A DNA stretch of 64,000 bases from Naganishia liquefaciens (taxonomy: Eukaryota; Basidiomycota; Tremellomycetes; Filobasidiales; Filobasidiaceae), in the NCBI GenBank assembly GCA_013423385.1, contig BLZA01000005.1:558001-622000 (forward strand), written 5' to 3'. Shown in pieces: positions 1-12,013 of the stretch. The position numbers and the translations under genes are program-made. The first letter of the stretch is position 1, and each line of letters starts with the position of its first letter. Under the pieces are notes generated by a model that was not told the DNA's origin, ran no database searches, and was given only the letters and a program-made list of their open reading frames with translations.

Positions 1-1009
1 CGTCTTTCACGCCGGGTCCTGCTCCTGGAACGTTATATTCACCCTCGAGCGTCCAGGCGTACGAAAGTACCACGAGCGCTAGCGTGCCGTCGTTACAAAA
101 TCGTGCCATAACACCGAGCTCGAAGCTACCCCTTACGCTTACTCGTAAAGAAGACGAGGCTGTCTACCGGCGCATGCACCATTCAGAACGAAGTCGAATG
201 GATAGTCGGCACACCGCTGATGCGACTGCGATACCCCGACCACCACAGCAGCAGTGGATGCGGGGCGAAAATGCCAGGCACTTGCCAGGAGATCTGCCGC
301 TTCCGCCTGTGCGCAATGTTAAGATACTGCCGCGGGACACGGATCAGCCGCGTCCGCCACACAAAACGGCTCCCCGAAGTCTTCTCCCTCAAGCGGGACC
401 GACAGGCTCGACATTAATTTCGAGAGCGGCGTTGGTTCAGCCCTTGCCACCATCGCCATTCACGGCGCAGATGCACATTCCGCCGTTTCGAGCGGGTGTG
501 GGCCAGGAGTAGCGCAGAAGTCGGACGGAGGGTTGTAGAAACAACATGATCAGCATTCCGCTGTACAGGGGTGCTTAGACAGTTCACATTCATATCATCT
601 ACATCAGCCACGTATATCAGCTCACTCACCCCACCTATCAGTGGCCTCAATTTCCAGAACTGTCTTCGCTGGTCTGCTGATGGACTGACTACACACTCTA
701 TAGCGCAGTGCCAGCGCGAGCGCGACCGTGGGTGAAAGAGATTAAGCAAACACCTACGCAATATGACAGCCCTCTCTTGGTCGGAAATTGGGAAACAGCT
801 ATTTTTCCTTGCTGCTCTGATCAAGGGACGACAAAGGCCTAAAAAGCTAGTCGGCCATGTCCGAACTCGACACTGGATACACGAGTGTCTGATCCGCCTG
901 ATGTATACCTAGATTCCCTACCTTGTGGCTTGACTTGCTAGCTCGAGCTTTTGAATACAGCTGTAAGGGTGTATCTGGAGGAACTCATACAAATCCGGTG
1001 CTTTCCGCA
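1..1009. other. Left-edge region with no gene recognised
   Basis: Short open frames occur on both strands, but most lack an ATG and none resembles a known family or joins into a convincing spliced gene. It may hold upstream regulatory sequence of the aminotransferase gene that follows. I see no tRNA and no clear repeat here. Confidence 0.5.
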
Positions 1010-2587
1010 ATGCCGAAACCTTTGAACATCGCTCAAGAAGTCCGCCCTCACTTTCCAGCGGTCACGGATGACTTCATCTTCGGCGACAATGCTGGAGGCT
1101 CGCAAATACTTCGTGAAAGCGTTGACGCCATCAGCGACTATCTGCTGACGAGCAACGTCCAGATGGGAGGAGGCTACATGCATTCCGTAGAAGCGGCGAA
1201 GCGGGTCGAAAAAGGGAAAGAAGCGGCGGCTGTCTTGACGAATGTGGAGGGAGGGCCAAGTCAGATTGTTATCGGCAGCTCGACTACTCAACTAGCATCC
1301 AATCTTGGACACGCCTGTGCCCTGGCGGGAAAGACACACGGTCTCTTCGAGCTGAACGACGAGATTATCATCTCCGCTGCAGAACATGAGGGTCAGTAAT
1401 TGTCAAGGGGTACCGGGATGATTTCTAAAGTCGCATCGCGTTCATCCAGCGAATGTTGGACCTTGGGTTCGATTGGCGAAGGAACTGAATTTAACCATCA
1501 AATACTGGCTTCCTTCACCACTTCCCAACTCGGAATCGCCTTTCGCTATCGGGCTCAATCCGGCCGACCTGGAACCTTTGCTTTCCGCCAACACGAGATT
1601 GGTTGCCTTCACTGCCGTTTCCAACCTCCTCGGTCATCGCACGCCTGTCAAGGATGTGGTTGAAATCGTCAAGTCAAAGACGGGGGCAAGAGCGATGACA
1701 GTAGTTGACTGTGTCGCGTATGCCCCTCACGGTCATATCAATATGCAGGAATGGGGCTGTGATGCTGTACTCTTTAGCTTCTACAAGGTCAGTCCGGCTG
1801 TCCGTGATAGTCATAGCCAGTGCTCAGCTTTGCACCTTAGCTTTTCGGGCCCCATCTCTCTTGTCTCGCCCTTGCGCCGTGGTCACCGCTAGCGACCAAG
1901 TCACACTCTCTTGGACACTACTTCCACCCTCAAGCCGTGTCGTACAAGCTTGCACCAGGAGGCGCTCCTTATGAGCTGCAAGTCGGCTGTTACCCGATCT
2001 TGCCATACCTTCTCTCGCTCGGAGACGGAGAGGGAGGGACTGCTTCCGAGAAACAACTCGCCATCGCATTCGAACGGATTCGAGTACACGAGCGACTCCT
2101 TTCCGAGCGCATGCTGGCTTATCTCTTGTCCAAAGAAGCCAAAGTGAAGGGTGTTCAAGTCGTTGGACCGCATTCTTCTGAAGATCGAGTGCCAACCATC
2201 AGCTTTGTCGTCGTGGAACGAGCTAGTCAACATGGTAATCGTGTGATATACAAGAAACGGATGACCAGCAAAGACGTTGTCAGCAAATTTGACGAAGGAC
2301 AGAAGGTGAGTTGCAAATCAGTGCTCGGCGCTTCTTGGGAATCTGGTAACTGAAACATCCTTCAGATCGGCATCAAGTATGGTCATTTCTATTCCACCAA
2401 GGTGATGCCTTGTTTGCCTCTGGATACAAGCATCATCCCGGATAATCTGGTATTCGACAAGAGTAACGCCTGGCAACCAGTCGCCGAAGATGACGGCGTG
2501 GTGCGGATCAGTTTGGTGCATTACAACACGCTTGAAGAAGTAGACGAGATCATCGAGCACATCAGGAACGTGTTGTCGGAATTGTAG
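1010..2587 (+). CDS. Cysteine desulfurase-like class V aminotransferase
   Basis: PLP-dependent fold-type I enzyme of the NifS/SufS-like class V group. The closest family is the VC1184-type cysteine desulfurase-like proteins, whose substrate is not firmly known. Four exons join in frame: 1010-1391, 1450-1787, 1841-2305 and 2366-2587, giving 468 residues. The N-terminal signature FGDNAGGSQI and the HEANVGPWVRLA stretch (restored across the first splice) are visible. The aspartate in VVDCVAYAPHGH should contact the PLP ring nitrogen. The lysine of SFYK, at the end of exon 2, should form the Schiff base. The C-terminal domain contains IGIKYGHFYS and ends with an HYNTLEEVDEII helix. The first ATG of MPKPLNIAQEV was chosen because the conserved HFPAV segment follows closely. 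No organelle-targeting peptide is evident. Family placement is strong; true desulfurase activity is uncertain. Confidence 0.85.
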
Positions 2588-2928
2588 CTCCAGTGGAAGG
2601 CAGCGTAGTATGTAGGTAAACCCTAGATAACGTGTGGCTTGTTTGTCATGGCATGGGCGGTGCGCACGTGAAGCCCGCCATAATTTTTGCAGATCGTCTA
2701 TTCCTGCGCATGGAGACCACTTTGCGGACAGCAGGTCACGTATTCGCGCTCGTCGGATCGCTTGTTATCCGCATCGTTACCACGTCGTTGCCTTCCCACG
2801 TGTTTGCGTTCCAGAAGACCGCCGGCACTTCGTTCCTATTCACTATTATCACCTCTACTGTGAGACGCTTTGCAGCTAAGAAAGATGTCATATTTAAGCG
2901 CCGTGCGTGGTCAGGGCAGATTCATATC

Positions 2929-4379
2929 TCACGCACCGCATACTCTTTGAAATTCGACAAGCGTGTTCTCGTTTCTGACTGTTGCTGCAATGACTGCAGA
3001 CCTGATCGGTGCGAAATCTTCCGGCGGCAGATGCGTCAGGAAGAGCTTGATAGTAGACACCAAGGGTTCAATCAAGTCAGGGTCGTAGATCTGACAAGAA
3101 TTGGAGACATCAGTATCCCGCAGCCGTCAGACCAAGCAGCGATCCGCGTCATACCACATCCGTTGCCACTAAAGTGAGGTCGCTAGGTAGATCTTGGGAA
3201 AAGCGTATCATTGCAGCAACCTCGTCCTTGCTACCAGACCCCTCTGACGAGTGAAACCAGTCTAAGCGCAATGGCTTGATCTCACCTTTGACTGCGTCTC
3301 CATCTGTCGCAACCAGTGTCTCAGCGTAAAAACTCCATCGAGACTGCGCGTCTCAACTTACTGAGCTCGATGTTGGCGATAAGGCCATCCAGAGGTCCAC
3401 GGCGTCTCGTCTCGGCAGCATCCCTATTTTCGAATCGCGAAAGATGCCCTCCCGCTTCATCCGTCTCTCCTGGACTTCCGAAGCTGACAGGGTCATCGCC
3501 GACATCGCTACTCCATATGCTGTTGTAGCCGATTTGACTGAGGAATATTGACAAGAAACCTGTACCAGCGCCCAGCTCCAGCACAGGAGGATATGGTGGA
3601 GTTCTCGATGATTCAAACTCCACACTCCGCTGATTTGGGCTTTTCGAAGATCTCCACAATAGATTGGGTTGATGCAGTATTGCTTCAGCTAGAAAGAGAC
3701 TTCCTTCGCTCATCAGCCAGCTATCTGTCAGGCTGGACCGGGTATCCTCACCTAGCAGTCCATGTCCGCAGTCCGGTGGATCCAGCCTCTATAGTTGTTT
3801 GGGCCTCGAAAAGGGTAATATTCTTCTCGACACCATGGTGATTATAAATATAAGTCTTGTAGGACGGTTCAGGCCTGTGATGAAAGACTTTAGAAGTATA
3901 TGACATTTTTGGGTTACCAGCATACTGACGAAGACACCGTCAATGACGGTGTAGAAGCTGCTAGTAATTCTGAGTATCTGTCAGCCAGGCGATCATCCAG
4001 CTCCTGCATAGAACGTGGAAAGAGCTCATTAGTTGTCTCATTAATCCCGATGTCACAATCCGCAATAGGACCTTGCAGCATTCAAAATCAGACTAACCCA
4101 TTCTTCTTGTACCGCTTCCTCTGTCCGCAAGCCATCCTCAACAGTATCGATAAGCCCTTTCAGGAATTTCCGCTGGTAGTCCTTTGCAGGTTGATACGTC
4201 CAGGAGAGCATGTGTTCATAAATCCATTCTTGATGTCTGTAAAGTGGCTCGGCATCACTATCCGCGCCGTTTGAAAGGTCAAAGTTGACATGCCGAACGG
4301 GATACAGGGCGAGGTACTGTCTGCGAAGCCGCTGCAATCCTTGCTCTGTTCCCGCGGTTTTCGATGGCCGTGAAGTCAT
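2929..4379 (-). CDS. EFM3: Efm3/FAM86-type protein-lysine methyltransferase
   Basis: Seven-beta-strand SAM methyltransferase. The Efm3/FAM86 family methylates elongation factor 2, so a cytosolic translation-factor role is inferred. About six exons, read right to left, join by frame: 4098-4379, 3930-4003, 3752-3874, then about 3360-3710, followed by two short 3' exons down to the stop at 2929. The N-terminal family helix (LQRLRRQYLALYPVRHVNF) precedes the conserved ITLFEAQTTIEAGSTGLRTW segment. The SAM-binding motif is VLELGAGTGFLSIFLSQIG. Further on come LVATDVIYDPDLIEPLV and the terminal block SAVIAATVRNENTLVEF. The intron after GLRTWT is ambiguous (31 or 43 bases, both in frame). In-frame ATGs lie further upstream; 4379 fits the family N-terminus best. 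The gene is tail to tail with the aminotransferase. Confidence 0.8.
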
Positions 4380-4668
4380 GGCGTCCGTGTGGTCGCTCGA
4401 GCGGCTCTTGGCGGGATGTCTGTGTTGATCTAGCCTAAATGTGAGCGGATGGGAGAGCATGATAGGATTACTTGCCAACCTGAAATTTGGCAGGGGATGT
4501 CTCACCCTTTCCAGACTCCTCGATCGCTCTGAAACCTGCAGCCACCCTTCATGATCCTACTGGGATTTCGAAGAGGTATAGATTACTCTGTTTTGGGAAC
4601 CCAAATTAGATTACAGTCTACAAGGTCCACCCGTGACAAGCCGCTTGTAGGAGTTGTGCCGAGTGGCC

Positions 4669-6919
4669 ATGAAGAAGCCGCGTCAGCAACCCAAGGCGAC
4701 ATCGAGCCGCAAAAGCTTTACCGAGAAATATCGAATCGGCAACGGCGGAGATATCGATAAGATAGTGAGGAGATCTCATCCGGCTCATTTAGTCTCACTC
4801 GCAAGACTGACTTACCCCTTGGAACAGCCTGAAGCGGAACTGGGTATCTGCGAGTGCGAGCGCTACTGTCAAGGAGGCAAGATCGTCAGCGGGGCAACGT
4901 TCCGCAAGCATTACAGCAGGAGCGTCGTCCGGACAGCCGAGGATCAGCCCGACGAGCGGAAGCGTCCGGGAAGACCATATGTATCATCTGGAATACAGCC
5001 GAGCGGATGCCATCTACTAGAGAACCTGACGAAGATCCCGGAGCCTTCCATCCCAATCCTTCTGGATTGGTTCCGAGAACAAGGAATATGGATACACGAA
5101 AGCCTTGAGATCAGATCTATGGCTGGCGGGAGGGGGATAGCGGTCTATGCCGTTGGGGTTGGGTCTCCACAGCAAGTGGGTACGTGCCTTTACGAAATGA
5201 TTCGCTTGTACCCGCTCAACTCTGATCACTGCGTTGCGCGCTGAAGTGTAGTATGCAAGATTCCACGAGCGGCAATTCTTTCCAGCAAGACTACGCCATT
5301 CATGTCGCTAATGCCTCGCAAGACTCTCAAGCAGATACCGCCAATCGTAATGCTCTCGCTGTCATTGCTGTACGAATTTCGACTAGGGCCTGAATCCCGG
5401 TATTGGGGCTACCTGCAGAGTCTGCCTAGGAGTCATGTTCCGATTGTATCTCTGTGGGACATTGACTATGTTGGAGGGGAAGACGGCAAGGGCGCGCGCG
5501 AGACCGTCAAAGGTACAGCCGTGGAAGCCGAGTTGAAGCGTATCAAGAAGGACGGGCATAGCTTGGTCTGTTTCAATATTTCCTGCATAAGGCTGGAGAT
5601 GCAACGCTTACCTTGAGATCTTTGTAATTCCAGGAAGAGCTATACCTCTACCTACAAGCGACGGTTGACGCCTTTCCATTGACCTCTTTTTCGCCAGCGC
5701 CCCCATCACAGCTCGATCTGTTGTACACATACTCCTTGGTCTCTTCGAGGGCCTTTCAGGTCGACGTTTATCATGGCGCGGCCATAGTGCCATTAGCCGA
5801 CGCCTTCAATCACCAGGAACTGAACAACGTCTGCTTCGAGGTGCGTCGGATCAGTCGATGTCTCTTTTCGCCTACACAGGACTGATGGGCGGGGCGTTAG
5901 TCTGACGACTTTGTCTGTGAAGCCTGTGGGTCTCTTGCCACCTGTGAACACGACGACATCGAGGGTGTCGAACCGCGATGGCCGCGCGAGGAAGAAGCAA
6001 CGGCCGACACTGAGACTATCAACATCGCCAGCAGATTGTCGCATTTGCCTCTGGAAGTAATTCGCTCGTTATTCGACCCGCAGCAGAATACCCTTGACCT
6101 TACCGTCAAGACGCCCTTCGAACCGGGACAGGAAGTCTTCAACACTTACGGCGAAGGCATGGGCTGGGCAAAGCAGGCGTGCGAATGGGGCTTCATAGAC
6201 GAATCGATAGAAGGCGATGGTGCACTCGGCAAAGGTCTTAGGTGGGAACTGACAGAAGTGTTCTCGCGGGATGCCGATGATTACGATTCGATTAAAGGGG
6301 AATGGAAACGGCAATGCAAGCAGGATCAGAGCGAGATTAGTGTCGATTCCAGCAGTAGAGAAAACCTTCGGAAAAGCCTTTCCGATGTGGAGCGCGATTC
6401 CCTCTTCTTCTCCCCGGCCGCGAGCGATTCGGCTAAAGACACGCTACTGCTCAATGAAGACGGACAATTGTCGCTCCCATTGTTCTGGGGTATCGTTTGT
6501 TCGGCAGAGTGCGCAATTAGAGATAAAAGAGCGATTGCCAGAATACTCGATAAAATTTACCAAGGCCCTCAATCAGAGGACGATGTCACGCAACACGGCA
6601 AGTCTGAAAGCCGGGCAACGACAAAGGATACATCGGTCTTGCAACGGATAGTTTCTCGGGTAATTGACTTGTGCAAGCAGCGCGTCGGGAAAACGCGCTA
6701 TGCCGACCGGACCACATCCGATTTGTGCGACTTGCTAGACGATGTGAGTCCGCTCATACTCACATTCGTCCTCTGTGCTCAAGCCTTCCCGTACAGCTAT
6801 ATCCGACGAATCGAAACTTGAGTCGCATCGGTCTCAAGATCTTGATATCGGAAAGAAGGGTTCTGGAAGCAGTCATCACCCGATGGACCGATATTCAAGT
6901 AGCTCTGCAAAGTCCCTAG
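4669..6919 (+). CDS. SET-domain lysine methyltransferase (RKM/SETD6 group)
   Basis: Six exons join in frame (4669-4764, 4828-5179, 5252-5565, 5634-5840, 5901-6743, 6797-6919) for 644 residues. The split SET domain is recognisable: LLDWFREQGIWIHESLEI, GGRGIAVYAV, KIPRAAILSS, then LGPESRYWGYLQSLP, the cofactor-binding PLADAFNHQ near the middle, and FNTYGEGMGWAKQACEWGFI. This is the Rubisco-LSMT-like class of non-histone methyltransferases (yeast Rkm1-4, S. pombe Set10/Set11, SETD6), so a ribosomal or other non-histone substrate is inferred. Between the NHQ motif and the post-SET region lies a Cys pair segment, VCEACGSLATCEHDD, that could bind zinc. The N-terminal roughly 100 residues carry a separate Cys/His motif, CECERYCQGG, followed by FRKHY. 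The start at 4669 is the only ATG in frame before the SET domain, but a later start using an unseen exon is possible. Confidence 0.75.
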
Positions 6920-7050
6920 TCTATCGCTTTCTGAGTGGAAGCCTGGACTCTTCGCAGATAACTGCGTGGCTCATAATACTTTCCTCATGTCCTCAAAGCC
7001 TAGTATGACATGTTTTCATTTGCTTGTTTATACAACGATTTATCGTCCGC
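6920..7050. other. Short convergent intergenic spacer
   Basis: 131 bases between the stops of the SET gene (+) and Rxt3 (-). Both 3' ends must place their polyadenylation signals here or overlap. No other feature is visible. Confidence 0.5.
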
Positions 7051-10000
7051 TCAATCTTCCTTGCTGGCCGGAGACTCGACTTTGAAGCCTGTTTCCTGCC
7101 TGCCCGACGCGTCTGCAACAGAGCCGTTGTCAGGCTCCATGGGTTCTTCCTTGCCAGATATGATTGTCGCCGGTGCAGGTTGCATATCAGCACTCCCGCT
7201 CGAAGGATCTGTCACAGCCAAAGCTTTGGACTCCTCGGTGTCGGCCGGAGCCGATGGACGGGACGCAGGCGGAATAAATGTTGCACCAGCGGAATCACGG
7301 TCCTCATCCGTCTCCTGCTTGAGTTTCTGCGTATCGTTTGAGGGCGATAGCTTTGAATCGCTGATGATTGGTTCGGCTTGCAATTGCTCTTCCTCGAACG
7401 CTCCGGGCGGCTGCACCGTCTGGGTAGCGGTTTTGTCGGTACCTTCTTCCATGACCACTGGAGGGCGCGGAAACGCAGAGACAGGCGCCACCGGTTCTGA
7501 GTTAGAAGCTGCGCTGCTGTCTGTCGCAATATTGGCCGAAGTTGCATCCACTTCCATAGGGGCGGCAGGCTCTTCAACGGCTTCATTTTGATTCTCTTCG
7601 GAGGCATCTTTTATTGGCAACTCCTGGTCCACAGAGACAGATTCGGTGGAAAGACGGGTGCTGGACGTTTTCCGGTCGATCCAGGCAAATCGGTCAACTT
7701 GCACAAACCAGCCTTTGCTGTCCCGATGCTCGCCGTAAGCCGTTTCCTCGGGAATGCCCGAACGCACAAACATGCCCGAGTCTGTGAACTGTACGTTTTC
7801 CGACGGTATTCGCTCCACAATGACTTTCTCGTTGGTGATGTTGCCGCTTGTGGCTTTACGACCGACCTTGGTCAAAGTGCTGCCCGTCACGGCAGAGATA
7901 TCGAACATTGGCGACTTCGACTCGTGATTGACAGCGAGGGAAAGCCTGAAGCTGTTGAAAATGTCAATTTAGATTTCGAAAGTATATCAGGCAAGCGACT
8001 TACCGATCACTTGCGTTTTCCAGCAACAAGTCATGCTTCCAAACATTGCGACTCGCGCTGTGCGACAATGGCGCATCCATATCCTGGTCTTGCACACCGG
8101 GACTTTCCATTGTCTCATCTTCGGTGATCTCGGGGTTTCTCAGCCAGTCGCCCAAAGCGGCCACGGAGAGCTGGAACCTGGGAAACCAGTCGACTTAGCT
8201 TACAAACCCGTCAAAGGGACAGAGCTCTTACCCTATTTCCCGGCCTCTTAAAAAGGTTAGACGTTCGACGATGGGCAGCGACGGGTAATCCAAACTCTCC
8301 GGGTCTCTGCCCAGCGCGATCGACCTTTCGTCCAAATAGGACTTCATACGCAGTTTGGCATTTTTCCTGGAATTCGCCTTGAGCGCGGATCCCCGCTGCA
8401 GAGACGGCACGTGAGCGACGTTTCGCATCGAGATTCGCTCAGACTCACCTTGATACGCTCAATGCTTTCAACAACGATACTGACGCCATCGTGCGAATTG
8501 CCCCAACCGCGGCTGAGAATACCGGCTCTTTCCGTAGCGACGTAGCGCACCAGCTTTGGCGCGATCCGGAGCCTGACACGCAGATCGTCATTCGAGTTTC
8601 TTGCCCGCTTGATTTGTCGCGTCTCTTCTTTCAGCGGGTCCACATGTGACACTTTCGCGGGGAGAATCGGTCGAAGCCACGCGGCGTGGACCAAGACGGC
8701 CAAGAGATCAGAGTCGTCGGTGTAAACGTCTGTTCCCCACAATTGACGATCTGCATAGCCGGGCATGGCGCTGAGCACGGCCTTGCCAGTCGGAGAAACC
8801 TCTTCAATCCAATCGTCCACCTCGTTGCGGAGACACCATGCCTTGGAGCCGTCGATATGATACGGCAAGAAAGTGCCCGGGATGTCGACGTCGAGAGTGC
8901 CACCAACGTGCGTCTTCAAGAGCTCGCCGTCAAACAAGGAATCTGTGCCGCGATAGACGACACGACCAAGATGCTTCCTAAGCGCATCGATGCCGAGAAC
9001 ACGCAAATACTGCTCGATGGCATCGGATCGGACTTGCAAGTGCCGAGAAGGCGGTATCGACAGCGCCTGCGGACTGATCTGATTTGTTAGCGGCATAAAA
9101 GTAGCCTGAGGCTGAAAAGGCGGTTGCATGGGCGCCGGCTGGACGTGTGCATGGTGTTTGCTAGACTTTTTTCTGGCACTGGCGGCAAGTTGTGCCGGCG
9201 GATTTCTCAAGCCGGCGCCATCGTCGCCGACAAGCCTATTCTGCACCTGGCTTGCTCCTAACAGCTGCACCTCGTCTTCTACCGGCTGCACAGGCACAGG
9301 CGGAAAGACATCACTCCTCTTGCGCTTGTGAATGGCTTTGGCCGAGGATGACGTCGATGAGGGAACGGGTGGCTGGTGCGGCATCGCGCTGGGAAGACCA
9401 TGTCCCAGTGTACTGGCGCTTTGTCGTCGATGCGCTTGCTCTGCCTCGTTGGCCGCATGGTCAAGTTTCGGTCGAGCCGTTTTCCCTGGAGGTGCCGCTT
9501 CAGAACCGGGATTGGCGGGCGCTGTACTTTGTTGGGCACGCATTCCCGTGGCATCCGTCGGCGAATAAAAGCCCTGATTGGGCCCGGCCGACGTCGCTGA
9601 GGCCATCTTGCCACCGGACGTTCGGCCCGATCGCGCGTCTACGCTTGGCAGACCGCTCGACAGTGGCGAAGGTCTCGCCTCGGCAGGGGTCGTCGACATT
9701 GAGGGCGGATTCAGCACCTCGATCGCCTGCTTGACAGGCTTTGACGATGGTGTTCCCGTGCCCGGTGTCGGCAGTCCACTTGCAACAGGCGTGGTCGTCG
9801 ATGTCCGCGCAACATTTGACCCGTGTCGCACCTGCATTTGCGCGTGCTTTTCCCTCTCCTTGTCGCGTTCCCTTTCGCGCTCCCTCTCCCGTTCACGCTC
9901 ACGTTCACGTTCACGTTCACGTTCCCGCTCCCGCTCCCGCTCCCTCTGAGCATCCCTCTCCCGCTCCTTTTCCCTCTCAATCGCCCGTTCCCGCTCCATC

Positions 10001-11604
10001 ATCACATACGAATGCTCCTCGGCCGAGCCCGCCGGCGGCTTGGGTCCATAAAAAGGCCGATACCCGGCCGAAGTCGGCTGCGGGCCGCCATACATCGCGT
10101 CCCCCATCGGCGGCTTGGCGCGGTCTCGGGCGTCCAGAGGAGCCGAGCCCGAGGACGTTCGCGTATGACCAAATCCCGAGGGCGGCGGCGGCGGCGGCGG
10201 CGGGCCTGCTCGGTATCCCCCGAGTTGTTGCTGTTGCTGCTGCTGTTTCTGCATTCGATGTTGCAGCTCTCGGTCCCGCTCTGTCGTGGGCTTGACGTCG
10301 AGTGGTCCAGATGTTTGCGACGATGAGGTGGGATGCGAAGGCGGCGGTGGAGGCGCACCCATCGTTACCGACGTCGACACATACTTCTTCTCCCTCGGAT
10401 CCCGGTCGCGGTCCCGCTCTCTTTCTCTATCCCTCTCCCTTTCCCTGTCCCTTTCCCGCTCCCTCTCACGTTCCCGCTGACTTTCCCTCTCACGTTCCCG
10501 TTCCCGCGCCTGATGCTGCATAAACATATCCCGCTCGCGCGTGCGCATCTCGTCCCGCTCACGCGCCATTCGCATCTGGGCATCCCGCTCGCGTTCCCTC
10601 TCGCGCTCGCGCTCACGCTCACGCTGTCGCGCCGCGACGGAGTTTCCCTCTTCCCGCTGCTGCGTCTCGCGTTTCCACCAGCTATCGCGCAGTTCCTTTT
10701 CCTTGGCCATGGCCGCGGCGGACGAAACGGGACCCGGCGGAGCGCCCATCGTTGGCGGATACATGTTCATCCCGCCGCGGCCCATGCCCATCCGATAGCC
10801 CACCGTCGGCGGTCCACCCAGCCCGGGCGGAGCCGGACCGGCGGAAAGTTGTACGTGTGGGGGTAGACGCGATGCGTTCATTGGGCTTTGCGGTTGTTGT
10901 TGCTGCTGTTGCGGTTGTTGTTGCTGTTGTTGCTGTTGCTGCTGTTGCGTCATGGATGTCGAGGGAAGCGGAGCCCGTCTCGGCGAAACGGATACCGCAG
11001 GCCTCCCACTCGGTGCGGAAGGCGTCGTCGCTTTCCGTCCAGCAGCAGCGGCAGCGGATCCACTGGCGGAATGCACTGATTGAAGGCTATTGCTCCTCGC
11101 GCGTTCGCGTTCACGGTCACGATCACGCTGTGCTGCAGCAGCAGCAGCGGCGGCATTGGTGGAAGAAATAGACGCATTCGAGACGGACGGCGAGATCTGG
11201 AGCGGCTGCGCACCGGGATGCCCACGCTGCGAATGTTGCGATTGCTGCTGCTGCTGCTGCTGACCCGACATGCCGTGCGGAGCGACCGACGAAGGCATCA
11301 ACGGACCGTTGCCGCGCGACCCGAGCGATTTGTGAGAAACCACGGGACTGATTGTAGTCTTTCTCGCTCCGTTCCCGCCGTCCTGGTTCGTCGTCGCTCC
11401 CGCACTGCTCCCAAGTATCGTGCTAAGCCGCATCCCGCCGCTGCCCGTCGTTGCGGGACTGCCCGTCGGCGAGGGCAGCGCGATGGCTGGTTTGGCTTGT
11501 GGTGGTCCGTTTGTCGTCGGCGGCATGACGGGCGTCGCGGGCGCTGTGAATGGGGAGGGCAGTGTGCGCGAGAATCCCGTGGCGGGCAAGGTTGGCTTGC
11601 TCAT
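7051..11604 (-). CDS. RXT3: Rxt3-like subunit of the Rpd3L histone deacetylase complex
   Basis: The conserved Rxt3 domain lies near residues 850-1050. It includes WGTDVYTDDSDLLAVLVHAA, then RLRIAPKLVRY and the block SRGWGNSHDGVSIVVESI. Four exons join in frame (8449-11604, 8232-8395, 8004-8177, 7051-7951) for about 1,464 residues, several times longer than yeast Rxt3. The added length is low complexity. The first 800 residues are rich in Ser, Pro, Ala and Gln, with two polyglutamine tracts and two long Arg-Glu (RERERE) stretches around 9840-10000 and 10390-10650. The last 280 residues are acidic and Pro/Ser-rich. In the Rpd3L complex the family supports Sin3/Rpd3 repression of promoters; the nuclear role is by homology. 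The start ATG at 11604 opens the same uninterrupted frame as the domain. Confidence 0.85.
8228..8448 (-). other. First two introns of the Rxt3 gene and the exon between them
   Basis: The donor follows the codons for IERIK (8449) and the acceptor precedes RGSALK (8395). The next donor follows REIG near 8232 and its acceptor is near 8178. All boundaries keep frame and are GT-AG. The exon between encodes the conserved tail of the Rxt3 domain, KLRMKSYLDERSIALG. Confidence 0.6.
9840..10650. repeat. Arg-Glu/Arg-Asp codon repeats inside Rxt3
   Basis: Two purine-rich blocks (on the coding strand) of imperfect six-base repeats encode alternating Arg-Glu and Arg-Asp. One is at about 9840-10000 and the other at about 10390-10650. 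Polyglutamine runs flank them (about 10230-10260 and 10895-10950). Such tracts are prone to slippage, and their length probably varies between strains. Confidence 0.7.
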
Positions 11605-12013
11605 GGCCGAACGACGGGGACACTGTCGCAGGGAATAATGCAGGCAAAGCGAAGGGGGAAGGCAAGCGACGCCCGCCTGATGAGCTCGATGCGAGGAGGG
11701 TGCGGGTGCCTGCTGCTTTGCTTCCGCGACGGCGTGCTAGCTAGCTAGCGAACTGGGCGATCGAGCCACTAGCGCCCACACTCGGCCGCGAGAAAGCGCA
11801 ACAGGGCGAGGGTATAGCAGACTGGTCAAGTCACGTACGTCCCTGGATTCGGCGCACCGGATGGGTTTGCGTTCGGTGTCACAATGATATGCAGCACATG
11901 GGGCGTCCCATTATACAACTTGTTACAATTACTGTACAATATAGTTGTCTCCTCTACGACTTTTGATTTGACATTTCTGCCTTTTTCGCGGCGCACTTCC
12001 CTTCTTGCCTTGT
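11605..12013. other. Intergenic region upstream of Rxt3 and downstream of the sulfate permease
   Basis: About 410 bases hold the presumed Rxt3 promoter and the permease 3' end. An AT-richer patch near 11900-11970 contrasts with the GC-rich flanks. No RNA gene or convincing coding frame is visible. Confidence 0.45.

Noticed and set aside
2632-3177. Plus-strand 180-codon frame after the aminotransferase
   Set aside because: Its right half is opposite the last Efm3 exon, whose conserved end is on the minus strand. No family resemblance.
9190-10866. Long plus-strand open frames rich in Arg, Pro and Ser opposite Rxt3
   Set aside because: They are antisense shadows of the Rxt3 coding repeats. They lack family motifs, and the minus-strand frame has a recognised domain.
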